Source: Uloborus plumipes (taxonomy: Eukaryota; Arthropoda; Arachnida; Araneae; Uloboridae). Taken from it: 64,000 nt of DNA. The stretch covers positions 49,517 to 113,516 of the forward strand of contig JAXGGA010002846.1 in NCBI GenBank assembly GCA_038373865.1, read 5' to 3'. The stretch's first letter is position 1, and each line of letters begins with the position of its first letter. This document shows, piece by piece, positions 1 through 10,445 of the stretch. Position numbers and translations under genes: made by a program. The notes under the pieces are model-generated. The model was not told the origin of the DNA, searched no databases, and saw only the letters and a list, made by a program, of their open reading frames with translations.

Positions 1-30
1 AAATTTTATAATTTAACCTTATGTATAATA

Positions 31-726
31 CAGTCGAGTCTCCATATAACGAACATTCTATTTAGCGAAGTTCTCTATATAACGAAGCATTTTCTGTGAC
101 ACAGAAAATTTCAGTAAAAAAGCATATAAATTTGTCTCCCTTTAACGAATATCAAATGGCCTAATTTCTCTATTGCGAAGTTTTTATGGGAGAAGTGTCA
201 ATGTTCTGGAAGATAGAAGTCTTTCTTCTATTGCTTTTGTGAAGGCCCACTTCACACATGTGAAGAATTTTATGAGCAAAGTGTTTCCAAAGTGCAAAAA
301 AAAAAAAAAAAAAAATCACGGACTATTTTCAAAGTAAAACTAGAGTATCGTCGACCAAATTCAGGTTTGATTCTTTTAATTTATTAATGTAAACATTTGC
401 AAAAATTCACCAATTACACTACAGATGCGACTAGCATTCCTGATACAATTTAATAGGTTAATAAATTAATTTAATTAGTTTTATTTCTTAATTCATTCCC
501 TGCGTTACATTTATAACATCAAAACATGCACAGTATTTATTTCTTGATAAAATGCATTTAATCCAAAAATAGTAAAGTAAGAATTAACCTAATGTACTAC
601 TTACACATGTATAGCCCCTATTGAAAAAATTAAGCATAGAAATTACTATTTTCTTTATAGCGAAGTTTCTATATAACGAACATTTTCAATGGTCCCTTGC
701 TACTTCGTTATATGGAGACTCGACTG
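31..726. mobile_element. Pogo-like (Tigger-type) MITE
   Basis: Terminal inverted repeats CAGTCGAGTCTCCATATAAC (31-50) and its complement ending CTCGACTG at 726, flanked by TA on both sides (29-30, 727-728). CAGT... ends with a TA duplication are the pogo/Tigger signature. Sub-terminal copies of ATATAACGAA recur inside. No transposase is left. Confidence 0.85.
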
Positions 727-989
727 TATAATCTTCAACAGAAGGCAAGATTCAGTTTTAGGGACCTTGTTTTAGTGTGCTACTGAGCTGAAGATTCTTT
801 ACGGAAGAGAAAAGAAAATACAGTATAACTTCAATTTAACGATATCTGATTTAACAATACATTTCACCGATCCCGATTCATATGCCTTGAATTTAAAATT
901 AAAACTTCATCAATTTTACGATAGCTTTCCTCGATTTAACGATGATATTGCGCATGGCAAAATTATTCTTCATCAAAAATACAGTAGTA

Positions 990-2294
990 CAGTCGAACCC
1001 GCTTAATGGAATACCGGTTAATAGAATATCCCGCTTAATGTAATACATTTTCAATGTACCGACCTTAGTAAATCATTTCTGTGTTAAATTTCCCGGTTAA
1101 AGTAATACATTTTTTGATACTCAAAATTTTTGTTCAAAATATGTACTTTTGTTTTTTAAATAAATGTCCCAGAGACCCATCCAAAACCGGTTAATCCAAG
1201 CAAATTGGAAGGTACAGGGGTCTCTGGGGTGCTAAATGCTAAACACATTTTTTGAAGCAATCCAGGTTAAAGGAATAATTTTTAGACATGCTGATCTCGA
1301 TTTTTTCCACTTCGCCACTTCCAACCGATTCCATTCAGATTTCTCCTCCTGAAAAGAGCAATAATGAATGTGAAGAATATGGACACCTTCCAAAGTTTTT
1401 TTTTGTCATTCCGTTGGGGCAGAAAATGGTGCTTCCTAGAATTTGAGTCTGCTAGTGTTTGATACTTTTTGTTGCTCCCACTGTGTATTGTCCCTTATGC
1501 TACATTTCCCTATTCAAAGAATGAACAATAAGTTTCGAATAAGCTGCTTCTTTAGGGACCCAGAGGAGAGATAAGAGAATAAGAGAGAAATGTGAAAATC
1601 AACAGGCAGACAGGATCGATGAACTCGACCAGGCTGTAACAAAGCTCTTCCGAGAAGAGCTACGGGGGTCTCTTGCTGTTCTGAAATCATTTTAAAATTT
1701 TTATTCGGCTGTGCTTGTCTCTTTATATTGTCTTCTAAACAAAAAGATTTACCTTAAAAGAAAATGAATTTTGTAGAATATGCAAATGCTAATAAATTTA
1801 CGAAGTTACAACTGGCAAAAAAGTTTGAGATATCGATCTTCTAGTGCTGAAATTAATAAAGCTTTTAATATTATTAGACGTTTCTTGGAAACGAAGCCCA
1901 ATGCAGACTTTCACTTGTTTTACAAGCTAGAAAATAAAATTACTGACTTGATGCATTCACAGTCTAAAATATCCGACTTCTTTAGCAACAAATAAGTGAG
2001 TAACATTTTAAGTAATTTTTCAGACATTTCTGCAAATATGTATATTTTACAATAAAATAGGGTCATTTTTTATCCAATTTCTAAATTCTGATATGTGTTT
2101 AAAGTGTCATTAATATATTTGAAGTTAATCATTATATATTTGTTGATAAATATACCTGTGGTTAAGGCAATTTTAATGCTTTCTTGATTTAAATGCAATT
2201 TGAAACGTCGTGTGGATGAGATCCCGGATAATGGAATATCCCGCTTATTAGAATAATTTTAGGTGGCAAATTGGCCATTAAGCGGGCTCGACTG
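990..2294 (+). mobile_element. Internally deleted Tigger/pogo element with transposase remnant
   Basis: Left end CAGTCGAACCCGCTTAATGG (990) and right end ...TAAGCGGGCTCGACTG (2294); left flank TA, right flank TG, a decayed TA duplication. Sub-terminal ATGGAATATCCCGCTTA motifs occur at both ends. It encodes the C-terminal part of a Tigger-like transposase. Confidence 0.82.
1780..1995 (+). pseudogene. C-terminal remnant of a Tigger/pogo transposase
   Basis: A 71-residue frame with AFNIIRRFLE and, at the end, LENKITDLMHSQSKISDFFS. Tigger transposases end with a repeated helix ...LRRFLE...L..LE..I and a KQTKITDFF-like tail, which this matches. The DDE catalytic domain and the N-terminal CENPB-type DNA-binding domain are missing, so it cannot be active. 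Confidence 0.75.
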
Positions 2295-2721
2295 TGTTTT
2301 TTTTTTTTTTTTAATCTGTGACTATTTTACTAGCAAAAGCATTAGAGTTTATGTCCCAATAGTAAGACGATTCATCCCTCAGTAAAGTTTAAACTTCTAG
2401 CACTCCAAACAAAATTTTTTGCACCTTGATCAGTCAAATGTGTGATCAATCAAAAAATAAATAGAATAAAAGTTGAAAGAAGTGAAACCGTTTTTCTCAA
2501 CCCGAGAAAAGAACACAAAAATCAATGAAATATTTTTTTAAGTAATATAAATACGTGGTTTTCTTAAAGAAATAAAAGAACGTACACTTGTGCAAGCACT
2601 CACTTTATTATCAACAGTTTAATCAGTTAAACCTTTATGTTTGCATTCCCAATTTAACGATACCCTCGACCCTTATATTTTCTTACAGTACCTAGGCAAT
2701 CGTTAAATTGAGGTTATGCTG

Positions 2722-3329
2722 TAAAAGCAAAAATGCAAATGGAGAAGAAAATATTGCATGGATTAAGAACAAATTATGTTTTTTTAAAAATCACAAAATT
2801 GAATGGCTGCTATCCCAATCAGGCTAAGCCAAAGTGGGCCCAGTCCGAAAAAACCTACTATGTAGGTAAGATCGAATTTTTTCAAAATTTTGAAGACATT
2901 TATTTCAGAAACAAACTAAATATTAAATATTTTGATCCATACTAAGCCTAGAAATTAGTATCGATCAATTTAGTTATAATATTTAGTTTGCAATAATATT
3001 TAGTCTTGGTTAGTTACCTGGTCCAGAAATTGTTATCCTTTCCTGACAGTTAATTAGGTATTAAAAATAAAACTGCACTTTAGTTTCACTTATTTGTCTG
3101 TTTGTTTTTTAATACTTAAAAGGTTTTAAAAAAATAATTATTTCAATCTATAAATTTAATTCAGTATCAATTTAAAATATAATATCAATTTTAAAAATTC
3201 AATATTATCATGCTTTTTCCAAATTATTTGAAGAAGTTTTTTAGGTCACAGTGACCTACCTCTCTTCAGGGCTCTCCTGATTCTATGAAATGTAAAAGTA
3301 GGTATACAATGTTCGAATAGAGAATGATA
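2722..3329. other. Unannotated AT-rich COPS5 intron sequence
   Basis: No conserved coding frame, TIR pair or tandem repeat was recognised. A 70-codon open frame at 2733-2945 has no family features and is left out. Confidence 0.6.
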
Positions 3330-3333
3330 TTAA

Positions 3334-3853
3334 CCCATTTATGCCCTGTAGCCTAAAAACGGGACGCTTGCTAGTTACTGCATACAAAGACCTGTAATGA
3401 GTATATCATTTTACTAAAGCTGTTTTTCACAAGCTAAATAGTCCTTCTTCTTGAGAAAACCAGTTAGAGCCACTATTTGGGCATCAGAGTTAATTTATTG
3501 ACAGCTAGTTTCAGACAAATCAGTCAAGCAACCATCCAGCATGGGTAGCCACAGAAAGTAAGTTTTTTTTTTGTGAATTTATTTTTCATAAAATTAAACT
3601 GTTTTAAAATGAATTGCTTAAAATTGATCACAGATACCATCTGTAATGCTACTCTGCAAAAGTAAAGTCAAGTAAGTTCGCATTTTGCTAACGTATCTGC
3701 GAAATATCCCATAAACAGGACATTAAATAACTTAATAAATATGGCAACAGCGAACTATTTTAAGCCTAAAATGTATGTAAACCATTCCAAGTAAGAGTTT
3801 TAAGCAGATACAAATTAGAAAAAATTGTTAAAAAAAACTTGGGCATAAATGGG
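3334..3853. mobile_element. piggyBac-type MITE
   Basis: TTAA (3330-3333), then CCCATTTATGCCC, and at the right GGGCATAAATGGG followed by TTAA (3854-3857). A TTAA duplication with CCC-starting ends is the piggyBac hallmark. Length 520 bp, no transposase. It lies just downstream of COPS5 exon 2. Confidence 0.82.
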
Positions 3854-3973
3854 TTAAAAATGATTCTTGAAAAAACCCCAAAAAAAAAGCCTGGATTTTT
3901 ATCAGAACGCCCAAGCGAGCTGGGCTTTTTCAAAAAAAAAAAGGTTTTTTCAAACTCTGATCCCAATACAAAC

Positions 3974-4208
3974 CTGCTTCGCAGTTTCTGTATAAGCTGC
4001 CATGTATTCATATGCTTGTGCCTGGGCATTTACTCTTGTTTCAGTACCTTCCACAGGTAACGCAAAAGAATCCATAACAATCATTGTCGTAACGTCGACT
4101 TTGCCGATGAGCATACCCATAACTTCCAAAGTTCCGCCAGAACGTGCGTGCATTACCATTTTCAGCAAAGCAAGTGCAGAAATTTTAATGTCTTTGAAGA
4201 AATGGGGG
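3974..4208 (-). CDS. COPS5: COPS5 coding exon 2 (start of MPN domain)
   Basis: 235 bp bounded by acceptor ...ATTTTCAG (minus strand, AG at 4210-4209) and donor GT at 3973-3972. It translates in one frame from [20 protein letters not shown] through [18 protein letters not shown] to TAKQ. Against the vertebrate protein as I know it, the changes are few (for example [12 protein letters not shown] for VDGETMIIMDSF). The exon overlaps none of the recognised repeats and is clearly under selection. Confidence 0.95.
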
Positions 4209-7200
4209 CTGAAAATAAATTATCATTAAATTAGTTTAAAAAAACTAAAAAATACGCTTTTAGATGCACTTATAATGCATCAACATGTTATATAGTAACA
4301 TAGTTTATAGATACATTATATTTTAGCCTTTAGTATTAATAATAGTACTAAATATCTTACTTTTATCTTTGCAATGAACGTGAATTTTACCCTTTTTTCA
4401 GTGTTACATACAAACAACTGAAATATTTGAACCCATCAACGTGTAATAATGTAGTTTAGCCTCTAGTCTCAACAATAGTATTAAATAAATTACTTTTATA
4501 TTGGTAAAGAACGTGAATTTTATCTTTTATTCAGAGTTACGTACACACTGACAAACCTACAAGTGAAACTAATGAAAGCGTATTAAAAAGAAAACTGTCA
4601 GCTTGAGTAATTGCTTCTAGATAAAGAACCAGAGTAATTGCTATAAAGTTTATATGAATGTTCCTAAGATGCTTATGAGAAAGATATAGGCTTTTTTTTT
4701 CATTTAATCTTTTGTAGCACACCCCTAAATGTTGTAATAAGATAGTAAAATGATTTGCAAAAGTTTTAGCTCAATTGGATAATAATTCAACAGTTGACAC
4801 AAGTAAGACACAAGCTACTCTACAGCTTGAGGATTTTGTTTTTTCTAGGGAGGACGTTTTACTTCATTTGAAAAAAATTAAAACAACTAAAGCTCCGGGA
4901 CCAGATAATATTTACCCAAAAATTCTAGTTGAATGTGCTGAGGAATTAGTAGATACTATTGTAAAAATTTTCAATGCTTCGTATAACTCAGGGACAGTGC
5001 CAGAGGACTGGAAATTGGCTAACATTACGCCACTCTTCAAGAAAGGGTCTAGAGGTAATGCAGGAAATTATAGACCTGTCAGTCTTACTTCAGTGGTTTG
5101 CAAAATTTTTGAAACTTTATTAAAAATTAAGATTATGGATTTCTTAGAAAATAATAGTCTGTTGACTAGTTTGCAGTATGGTTTCAGGAAAGGTAAATCG
5201 TGTGCTACTAATTTATTACATTTTTATGACAAGGTCACCATGGCTTTAGACAACAAAAAGTGTGTAGATATTGTTTACATTGATTTTCAAAAAGCTTTCG
5301 ATAAGGTACCGCATGTTGCACTACTCAGTAAATTAGCTGATATAGGAATTGGAGGTAAAATTTTAGTTTGGGTTAGGAATTGGCTGACAGGAAGGAAACA
5401 AAGAGTAGTTGTAAGGGGTAATCATTCTAAATGGAGTGAGGTTTTAAGTGGGGTTCCCCAAGGATCAGTTTTAGGTCCACTTTTGTTTATTATTTTTATG
5501 AATGATATTCATGAAAATGTTTCTGGAAACATGAATTGTTTTGCTGATGATGTCAAAGTTATGGGGGTTGTAGAAAATGATGAACAAGTAAATCAGCTGC
5601 AAGAGGATTTGGATCATATTACTAAGTGGGCAGACAAGTGGGGCATGGCAGTAAATGTTGGGAAATGTCAAGTGCTGCATTTAGGTCATGGGAATAAGCA
5701 TACAAGCTATTATTTACAGGGTTCAGTCATTAGTAAGGCAGAAAATGTTATGGATCTAGGTGTCTTAATAAATCAAGACTTCAAGTTTAGTCAACAGTGC
5801 AGCATAGCTAGTAACAAAGCCAATAGGATGCTTGGGTTTATAAATAGATCTATTTCAAACAAATCTAAGAAGGTTCTTCTGCCTTTATATAGAAGTTTGG
5901 TAAGACCTCATTTAGAGTATGCTGTTCAGTTTTGGTCTCCATATCTTAAGAAAGATATTAATTTATTGGAAAGGGTACAAAGGAGGGCTACAAAGTTAGT
6001 GAAAGGACTTTCTAATTTAGACTATGATTCCAGACTTAGAATGCTTAATATGTATAGTCTTGAGCAAAGGAGAACCAGAGGGGACATGATTCAGTTGTTT
6101 AAATTTATCAAAATGAAAGATGTTATAGGGTTAAATTTTTGCACGGAAAGCAGGACAAGAGGTCATTGTTATAAGCTGTTTAAATCTCAGGCTAACCTGG
6201 AAATTCGGAAAAATTACTATTTTAGCAGAGTAGTGGGAACTTGGAATAGTTTACCGGAAGAGGCGGTGAGGAGCAAGGGAGTAGATAGTTTTAAGAGGGC
6301 CATTGATCTTCATTGGGATCTATAATTTGACTAGGACCAGCCCAGTTGGGCCCAGAGCCTGTTGCTGGTCGTCACATTTGTATTTGTATTTGTATTTGTA
6401 TTAACCCATGCCTCAATCTCAATGAGGGTGGAAAAGTTATAAAATAGAGATTTCAAGCTAAAATCAGTTGAAGGGCCAGGGGGAAAAAAGATGAAAGTGA
6501 CCAAAAAGCGATTTCGAGAAAAACGAAGAACAAAGTTTGATTTCTCGTAACTCCCTTTGTAGTTAATAGAGTTTTCATGCACATTTCGGTCGATTCTCAT
6601 CTTTTTCCCCCTTGTTGTTCTACCAGATGATATTAATCCTTCATAGCCCCTAGATAGCGCTAATATCTCAAAATTGACGAAAAAGTGACTTTCATCTCTC
6701 CCCCCCCCTGGCCTTTCAGTTTTTTTTCAATAAAATGAAAACCATTCGTCCTAAAACCCAGGTTTGTGTCTTGATTAATAGGAAATTTTATTATTTTTAA
6801 GTCTAACTTCAAAGTTTTGTAAAGAATGTTTGAATATTATTAAGAATTTTTCGAATCAGATTGTAGCATATATCGTCAAAATAACAAAAAATGTATAAAT
6901 TATCAATTTATAAATTGCATTCCTAGTTCTTAGTAATTTCGCTGAAATCTACTAATAATGTTAACTATTTAGAACAAAAATCTTTGCATCCATTGAAAAT
7001 TTTCAAACTGGGATTTTGTTCTTATCTATTTTTGCAGAGAATAAGAAATGTCCTAGAACTAGTACTATAAATGTCTGGAATACAGGGCTACCAATATATT
7101 TTCTATTTGTCTCTGGGCGCAAAAAAAAACCTGAATTCTACAGTAAAGGGAGCTTAATCTTAACTTATGGTAGGGACCTTTATTTTAAATTAAGATAAAA

Positions 7201-9757
7201 TTAGGGTGCGTTTATTTGTTCTAAATAATCAGTTACTGACTACACAGTAGATTTATTAATAATCTGAGAATTTCTTCCATTTCTTTGGCGGAAAGATAAG
7301 GGGCTTATTTATGTTTTGCCAAGAACAGCATTTCTTAATTCCTTTTCTAAGAGAAAACCTTTAAATGTTCACTTTTTCTATGGAACCCAAGGCTTTTCAT
7401 CAACAGTACAGTAGGGTGGTGGCACAAACCTATGATTTAAAAAAGAATTGTCCTAGAGGTCAAGGCTGTGCCCTCATTTTTTTACCTTTATCCACCCTAA
7501 TATACTGCCAAAATTTCAACCTCCTTCCTAAATAAAAAGACGGTGCTCGAAGGCTCAAATAGTTCACTAGTTTTTGCCAATTTCAAGCGTTTTTTGGTCG
7601 AGCGGCAAAAAAAAGTTCAGGATGTTTTGCCATAATACTTGCTGATTCTTATTTCAATAATCCCCTGAATCCAAATATGGCCACTGTTTTCCCCCCACTT
7701 TTCAAAAATGGCAACCCCCGTCTCCTCCTATTTTCATCAGATTTCGACAATTTACAAAGCTATTATTTGGAAGGGAAGGAAGCATTATATTTCCCGTTAA
7801 CATTCTTCTATAGGACTAGAGAGGTGAAAAGTTCAAAATCATAAACACTTTTTGCAAGTTAGGAGACCAGATCCTCCCCCTTCCTGAAATATTTAACATA
7901 GAACAATCTTTATATTCTATTTGTTTTACTGCACAAAAAGGTTCTGAAACTCTAGAAAGTGTTGTACCTAGATTTTTTCTCTCATGATAAAATGAAAAAT
8001 CTTTCTTATATGTTTTAAGGCATATAAGAGATTAGTTATCCACCAAGCAGTATGAATAGCACCTATCACTTGCTACTGGATTTTCTCAAATAGGCTCCTA
8101 AAATGACTAATAATAACTCAATTATCTCTTTATAATCAGCAAGAGTGATTATAGATTAATCTATATATTTATAAAAAGCTTATAGTTGAGGTTTCAAACT
8201 TGTTAAAGTATTTTTTTAGTTTTATGTGCAACATTCTTTTTCTTTTGTTTAATTATTTTCCAAACATTTTTTTGCTTTAAAGTTATTAAAGAATCGAACT
8301 TGTGAAGAATAGGCCAAAGTAAGTATGAAGTAAATACCTTTGCCTAAACTTCAGATTAGTTCTATGCCAGACTAGCTACAATAGTTTTTTTTGTGCAATT
8401 AGTTTTTATAATTTAATGCATTATCCTTGTGATACTGTTAGCACTATTAGCTTAAAAATTTAAATCTCTTGCAATTTTTTTCTCTGTATCTCACTACTTT
8501 AAAAACATAAAAAACATTTTGCACAGTTCTTCCACAACTCTATTTTGGCAAGCGTAAGTTTTTGAAAATCATAGCACAACATGTAAAAAAGTAGTATTGC
8601 AATCTACACAGTATTGCATTCTACCAACTAGTCGATTGTATCAAAGGTGCTGCTATATCAGTTCAAACGATTAAGAAACTTTCTAATTGTTTGAACTATT
8701 ATTTTTGCGTTGGAAAATGAGAATAATTGAAAAAAATTCTCTTTTAAGAAAATGGTGTCTTTAGCTTGAAAAACTCGGAAATCGTGAAAAATTACGAAAA
8801 AACGTAAAAATGAAGTGTGTTTGAGCACCATCTTAAGAAGAAGAGCTTACACATAAATGTAAAAACAATAGGGTGGAAGCCTTGGTGCCGTGACACAAAA
8901 AAAAAAAAAAAAAAAAAAATCTTTTGAACCCCCCTAGCAAGTGCAACCTGAATGAAATCGTCTGAAAATGGTTAATTTGTAGAAATTGAAAATGGAATAC
9001 AGTTTGAACCTTCTTAATTAAAAAAACATCATAGAAATAACTGTTAAAACGAACTATATTTGTGATCCTGGTTGTCCATTGTCTTGATGCTGATCCCTCG
9101 TTCAGAAAAATGAAACGACAGTTGGAGAGCTTTTTAATCAATTGATTTTAAAAGTCCCTTTGAGTTCGACTGAATTTAGTCGTTGGAAGTAATTGCAAAA
9201 ACTTTCGAAAAAAAAAACTTTGAACTGCTTCAAACAAAATTTTAAGATTTAAAAGTTATGCCAGATCAATAAGTTCATGGTTTTACTAACTACTCTGGGT
9301 TTTCTGATATGTGTGTGATTAATTTGAAAATAGACCATGATATTCATGATATTAATTCGACACTTATTATTTCAAGCTGTGACATTTACAATACAATAAT
9401 TTTGTCCGTATTAGAGCCAAAAAAAAAAATCATTTATTATTGAAAGTAACCAAACAGTAATCTGGCAATTATATATTATCATTAACATATATTAAACCTT
9501 ATTATAAGAATATATTCCAGTTATTAAATGAGTCATGATTTTTTTCTCTTATTTTTTATATTCATATACATAAAATTAAGGTAATAATAAGAAAGTTAGC
9601 AAAAGTGCCATGACAAAAATTCTTACTCCTCTATCCGCAAGGTTTTGCAGTGAGTAATATCTTGCTGCGTTTTACTTGTCGTAACAATAAATGTCATCAC
9701 ATACTTTTGAACACTTTCCATATTGTTAGAGCCATTTCCGACGTCCTCCTGAGCCAT
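3974..9757 (-). CDS. COPS5: COPS5 (COP9 signalosome subunit 5), first two coding exons, partial
   Basis: COPS5/CSN5/JAB1 is the JAMM-domain isopeptidase of the COP9 signalosome, which removes NEDD8 from cullins in nucleus and cytoplasm. The model joins 9627-9757 and 3974-4208. Exon 1 ends with 2 nt and exon 2 begins with 1 nt, so the phase matches and the junction codon is GAC (Asp). Exon 2 carries the very conserved stretches [36 protein letters not shown] and AYEYMAAY, the start of the MPN fold. The catalytic JAMM segment (EXnHSHP...D) that follows in the family was not found in 1-3973, so the remaining exons should lie to the left. Intron 1 (5.4 kb) holds a CR1 copy. Family assignment is very sure; the exon 1 assignment is less so. 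Confidence 0.88.
4775..6325 (+). CDS. CR1 ORF2 fragment: reverse transcriptase (no endonuclease)
   Basis: 516 residues in one open frame. RT motifs: [13 protein letters not shown] near residue 38, GNYRPVSL, the palm A motif [25 protein letters not shown], and the catalytic FADD (motif C, FADDVKV). The thumb and C-terminal region, RRATKLVKG...[14 protein letters not shown]...[11 protein letters not shown], is typical of CR1-clade ORF2. The 5' truncation removes ORF1 and endonuclease, and the initiating ATG at 4775 lies in flanking DNA, so the element is dead although the RT frame is intact. Confidence 0.93.
   Translation: MDNNSTVDTSKTQATLQLEDFVFSREDVLLHLKKIKTTKAPGPDNIYPKILVECAEELVDTIVKIFNASYNSGTVPEDWKLANITPLFKKGSRGNAGNYRPVSLTSVVCKIFETLLKIKIMDFLENNSLLTSLQYGFRKGKSCATNLLHFYDKVTMALDNKKCVDIVYIDFQKAFDKVPHVALLSKLADIGIGGKILVWVRNWLTGRKQRVVVRGNHSKWSEVLSGVPQGSVLGPLLFIIFMNDIHENVSGNMNCFADDVKVMGVVENDEQVNQLQEDLDHITKWADKWGMAVNVGKCQVLHLGHGNKHTSYYLQGSVISKAENVMDLGVLINQDFKFSQQCSIASNKANRMLGFINRSISNKSKKVLLPLYRSLVRPHLEYAVQFWSPYLKKDINLLERVQRRATKLVKGLSNLDYDSRLRMLNMYSLEQRRTRGDMIQLFKFIKMKDVIGLNFCTESRTRGHCYKLFKSQANLEIRKNYYFSRVVGTWNSLPEEAVRSKGVDSFKRAIDLHWDL
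4787..6402 (+). mobile_element. CR1-like non-LTR retrotransposon, 5'-truncated copy 1
   Basis: Homologous to the larger copy at 11291-16799 from TCAACAGTTGAC onward. It ends with a short TATTTG tandem tail (6376-6402), the typical CR1-clade 3' end. It retains an intact RT frame. No target duplication was found, which is common for CR1. It lies in COPS5 intron 1, antisense to COPS5. Confidence 0.93.
6471..6719. repeat. Short inverted-repeat element (MITE-like)
   Basis: GAAGGGCCAGGGGGAAAAAA near 6470 and an imperfect complement TCTCCCCCCCCCTGGCCTTTC ending near 6719; AAAGTGAC/GTGACTTTCATC segments also pair. It directly follows the CR1 tail and has no coding capacity. The superfamily is unclear. 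Confidence 0.5.
6720..9620. other. Unannotated COPS5 intron 1 sequence
   Basis: AT-rich with several homopolymer tracts (for example poly-A at 8897-8918). No TIR pairs, protein motifs or splice-bounded coding frames were recognised. Short open frames at 7016-7198 and 8833-9141 look like chance. Confidence 0.55.
9627..9757 (-). CDS. COPS5: COPS5 coding exon 1
   Basis: Starts at ATG 9757-9755 and ends before a donor GTAAGA (plus positions 9621-9626): 43 codons plus 2 nt. The peptide begins [19 protein letters not shown]. This resembles the known COPS5 N-terminus, which has MAQ, then NNM, then a K-Q-Q-rich helix before a K-D-H-H-F-K-like segment; here TQQD and, across the junction, EDPHFFK occupy those places. 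The N-terminus is diverged, so the exon rests on order, phase match, splice donor and distance rather than strong identity. Little else in this region is coding-like. Confidence 0.72.
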
Positions 9758-10374
9758 ATTAGCACTCCATGATTGATTTATAAAATACCTTCTGATTCAC
9801 AACACAAATAAAAAGATACCAGTACAAAACTTGAATGAGTTTTGAACTTATCAAAAATGGATTCGAGCACAAAATACGAAAACAACCGAATTCAGCTAAC
9901 AGCTGCAGCTGAGCAGTGAATTGAACTCAGCTAATAAGTCTGCTGTCGATTTGATAGAGAAATAACATTTCTGTGATTAAAATCAACGAATGGTTTGCTT
10001 TAAACAAAAGTGTATTTTTTATCAAAATAAAGTAGTTGTTTTTTCAAGTTTAAAAGGATTTAAATGAAATATAAAGAAAATACAAAGGATTTCTTGTTTA
10101 ACTGTGAGACACAAATCTTTTTGATGATGATGTTTTCTTTTTTCTCGCTTGTCGTTGGAGTATAAACAAAGACAGAGTGGTTTCTATGATTTTCAAGGAG
10201 AGAAACTAATTGCCAATGAAAGTTTTCTCGAAAAAATCTTTTATTGCTGTTCGCAATTAACATTCACTGTTCATCAAGTAACAACGATCCACTCGCTGAC
10301 TATCTACTTGCTTTTGACAGCTGCAATCTTTCCTTAAACGTTTCACTTAATTAAATTTGCATTTTTCAATTCGT
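9758..10374. promoter_or_regulatory. Shared 5' region between COPS5 and the THAP gene (candidate bidirectional promoter)
   Basis: The two start codons face away from each other with 617 bp between them. No transposon termini are recognised in the interval, unlike almost every other stretch of this length. It contains a CAGCTGCAGCTGAGC cluster near 9900-9915. No clear TATA box in a standard position and no CpG-rich block were seen. Untranslated exons may occupy part of it. The promoter role is inferred from geometry only. Confidence 0.5.
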
Positions 10375-10445
10375 ATGGTTGCATGTGAAGCTTATCGTTG
10401 CCGTAGTCGTAGTATAAGGCATGAACCAGGAGTCACTTTCCATAG
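10375..10445 (+). CDS. THAP gene coding exon 1 (first zinc ligands)
   Basis: ATG at 10375, 23 codons plus 2 nt. The peptide MVACEAYRCRSRSIRHEPGV continues TFH and carries the Cys-X4-Cys pair and the VTFHRF-like strand that opens THAP domains; the Arg codon (AG|G) is completed by exon 2. The donor is GTTCGT at 10446. This is the most upstream ATG consistent with the THAP pattern, where the first Cys normally lies within a few residues of the start. Confidence 0.88.

Larger units (their letters stand above)
821..2721. mobile_element. Pogo-like element interrupted by a second pogo-like element
   Basis: Ends are CAGTATAACTTCAATTTAAC (821-840) and its imperfect complement ATCGTTAAATTGAGGTTATG...CTG at 2721, flanked by TA. 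The core is split by the element at 990-2294; without it this is a roughly 0.6 kb MITE. Confidence 0.75.

Noticed and set aside
1..3970. COPS5 JAMM exon (HSHP motif)
   Set aside because: Looked for a minus-strand block after exon 2 encoding the HSHP-containing segment; none was seen, so the remaining exons are taken to be outside the window.
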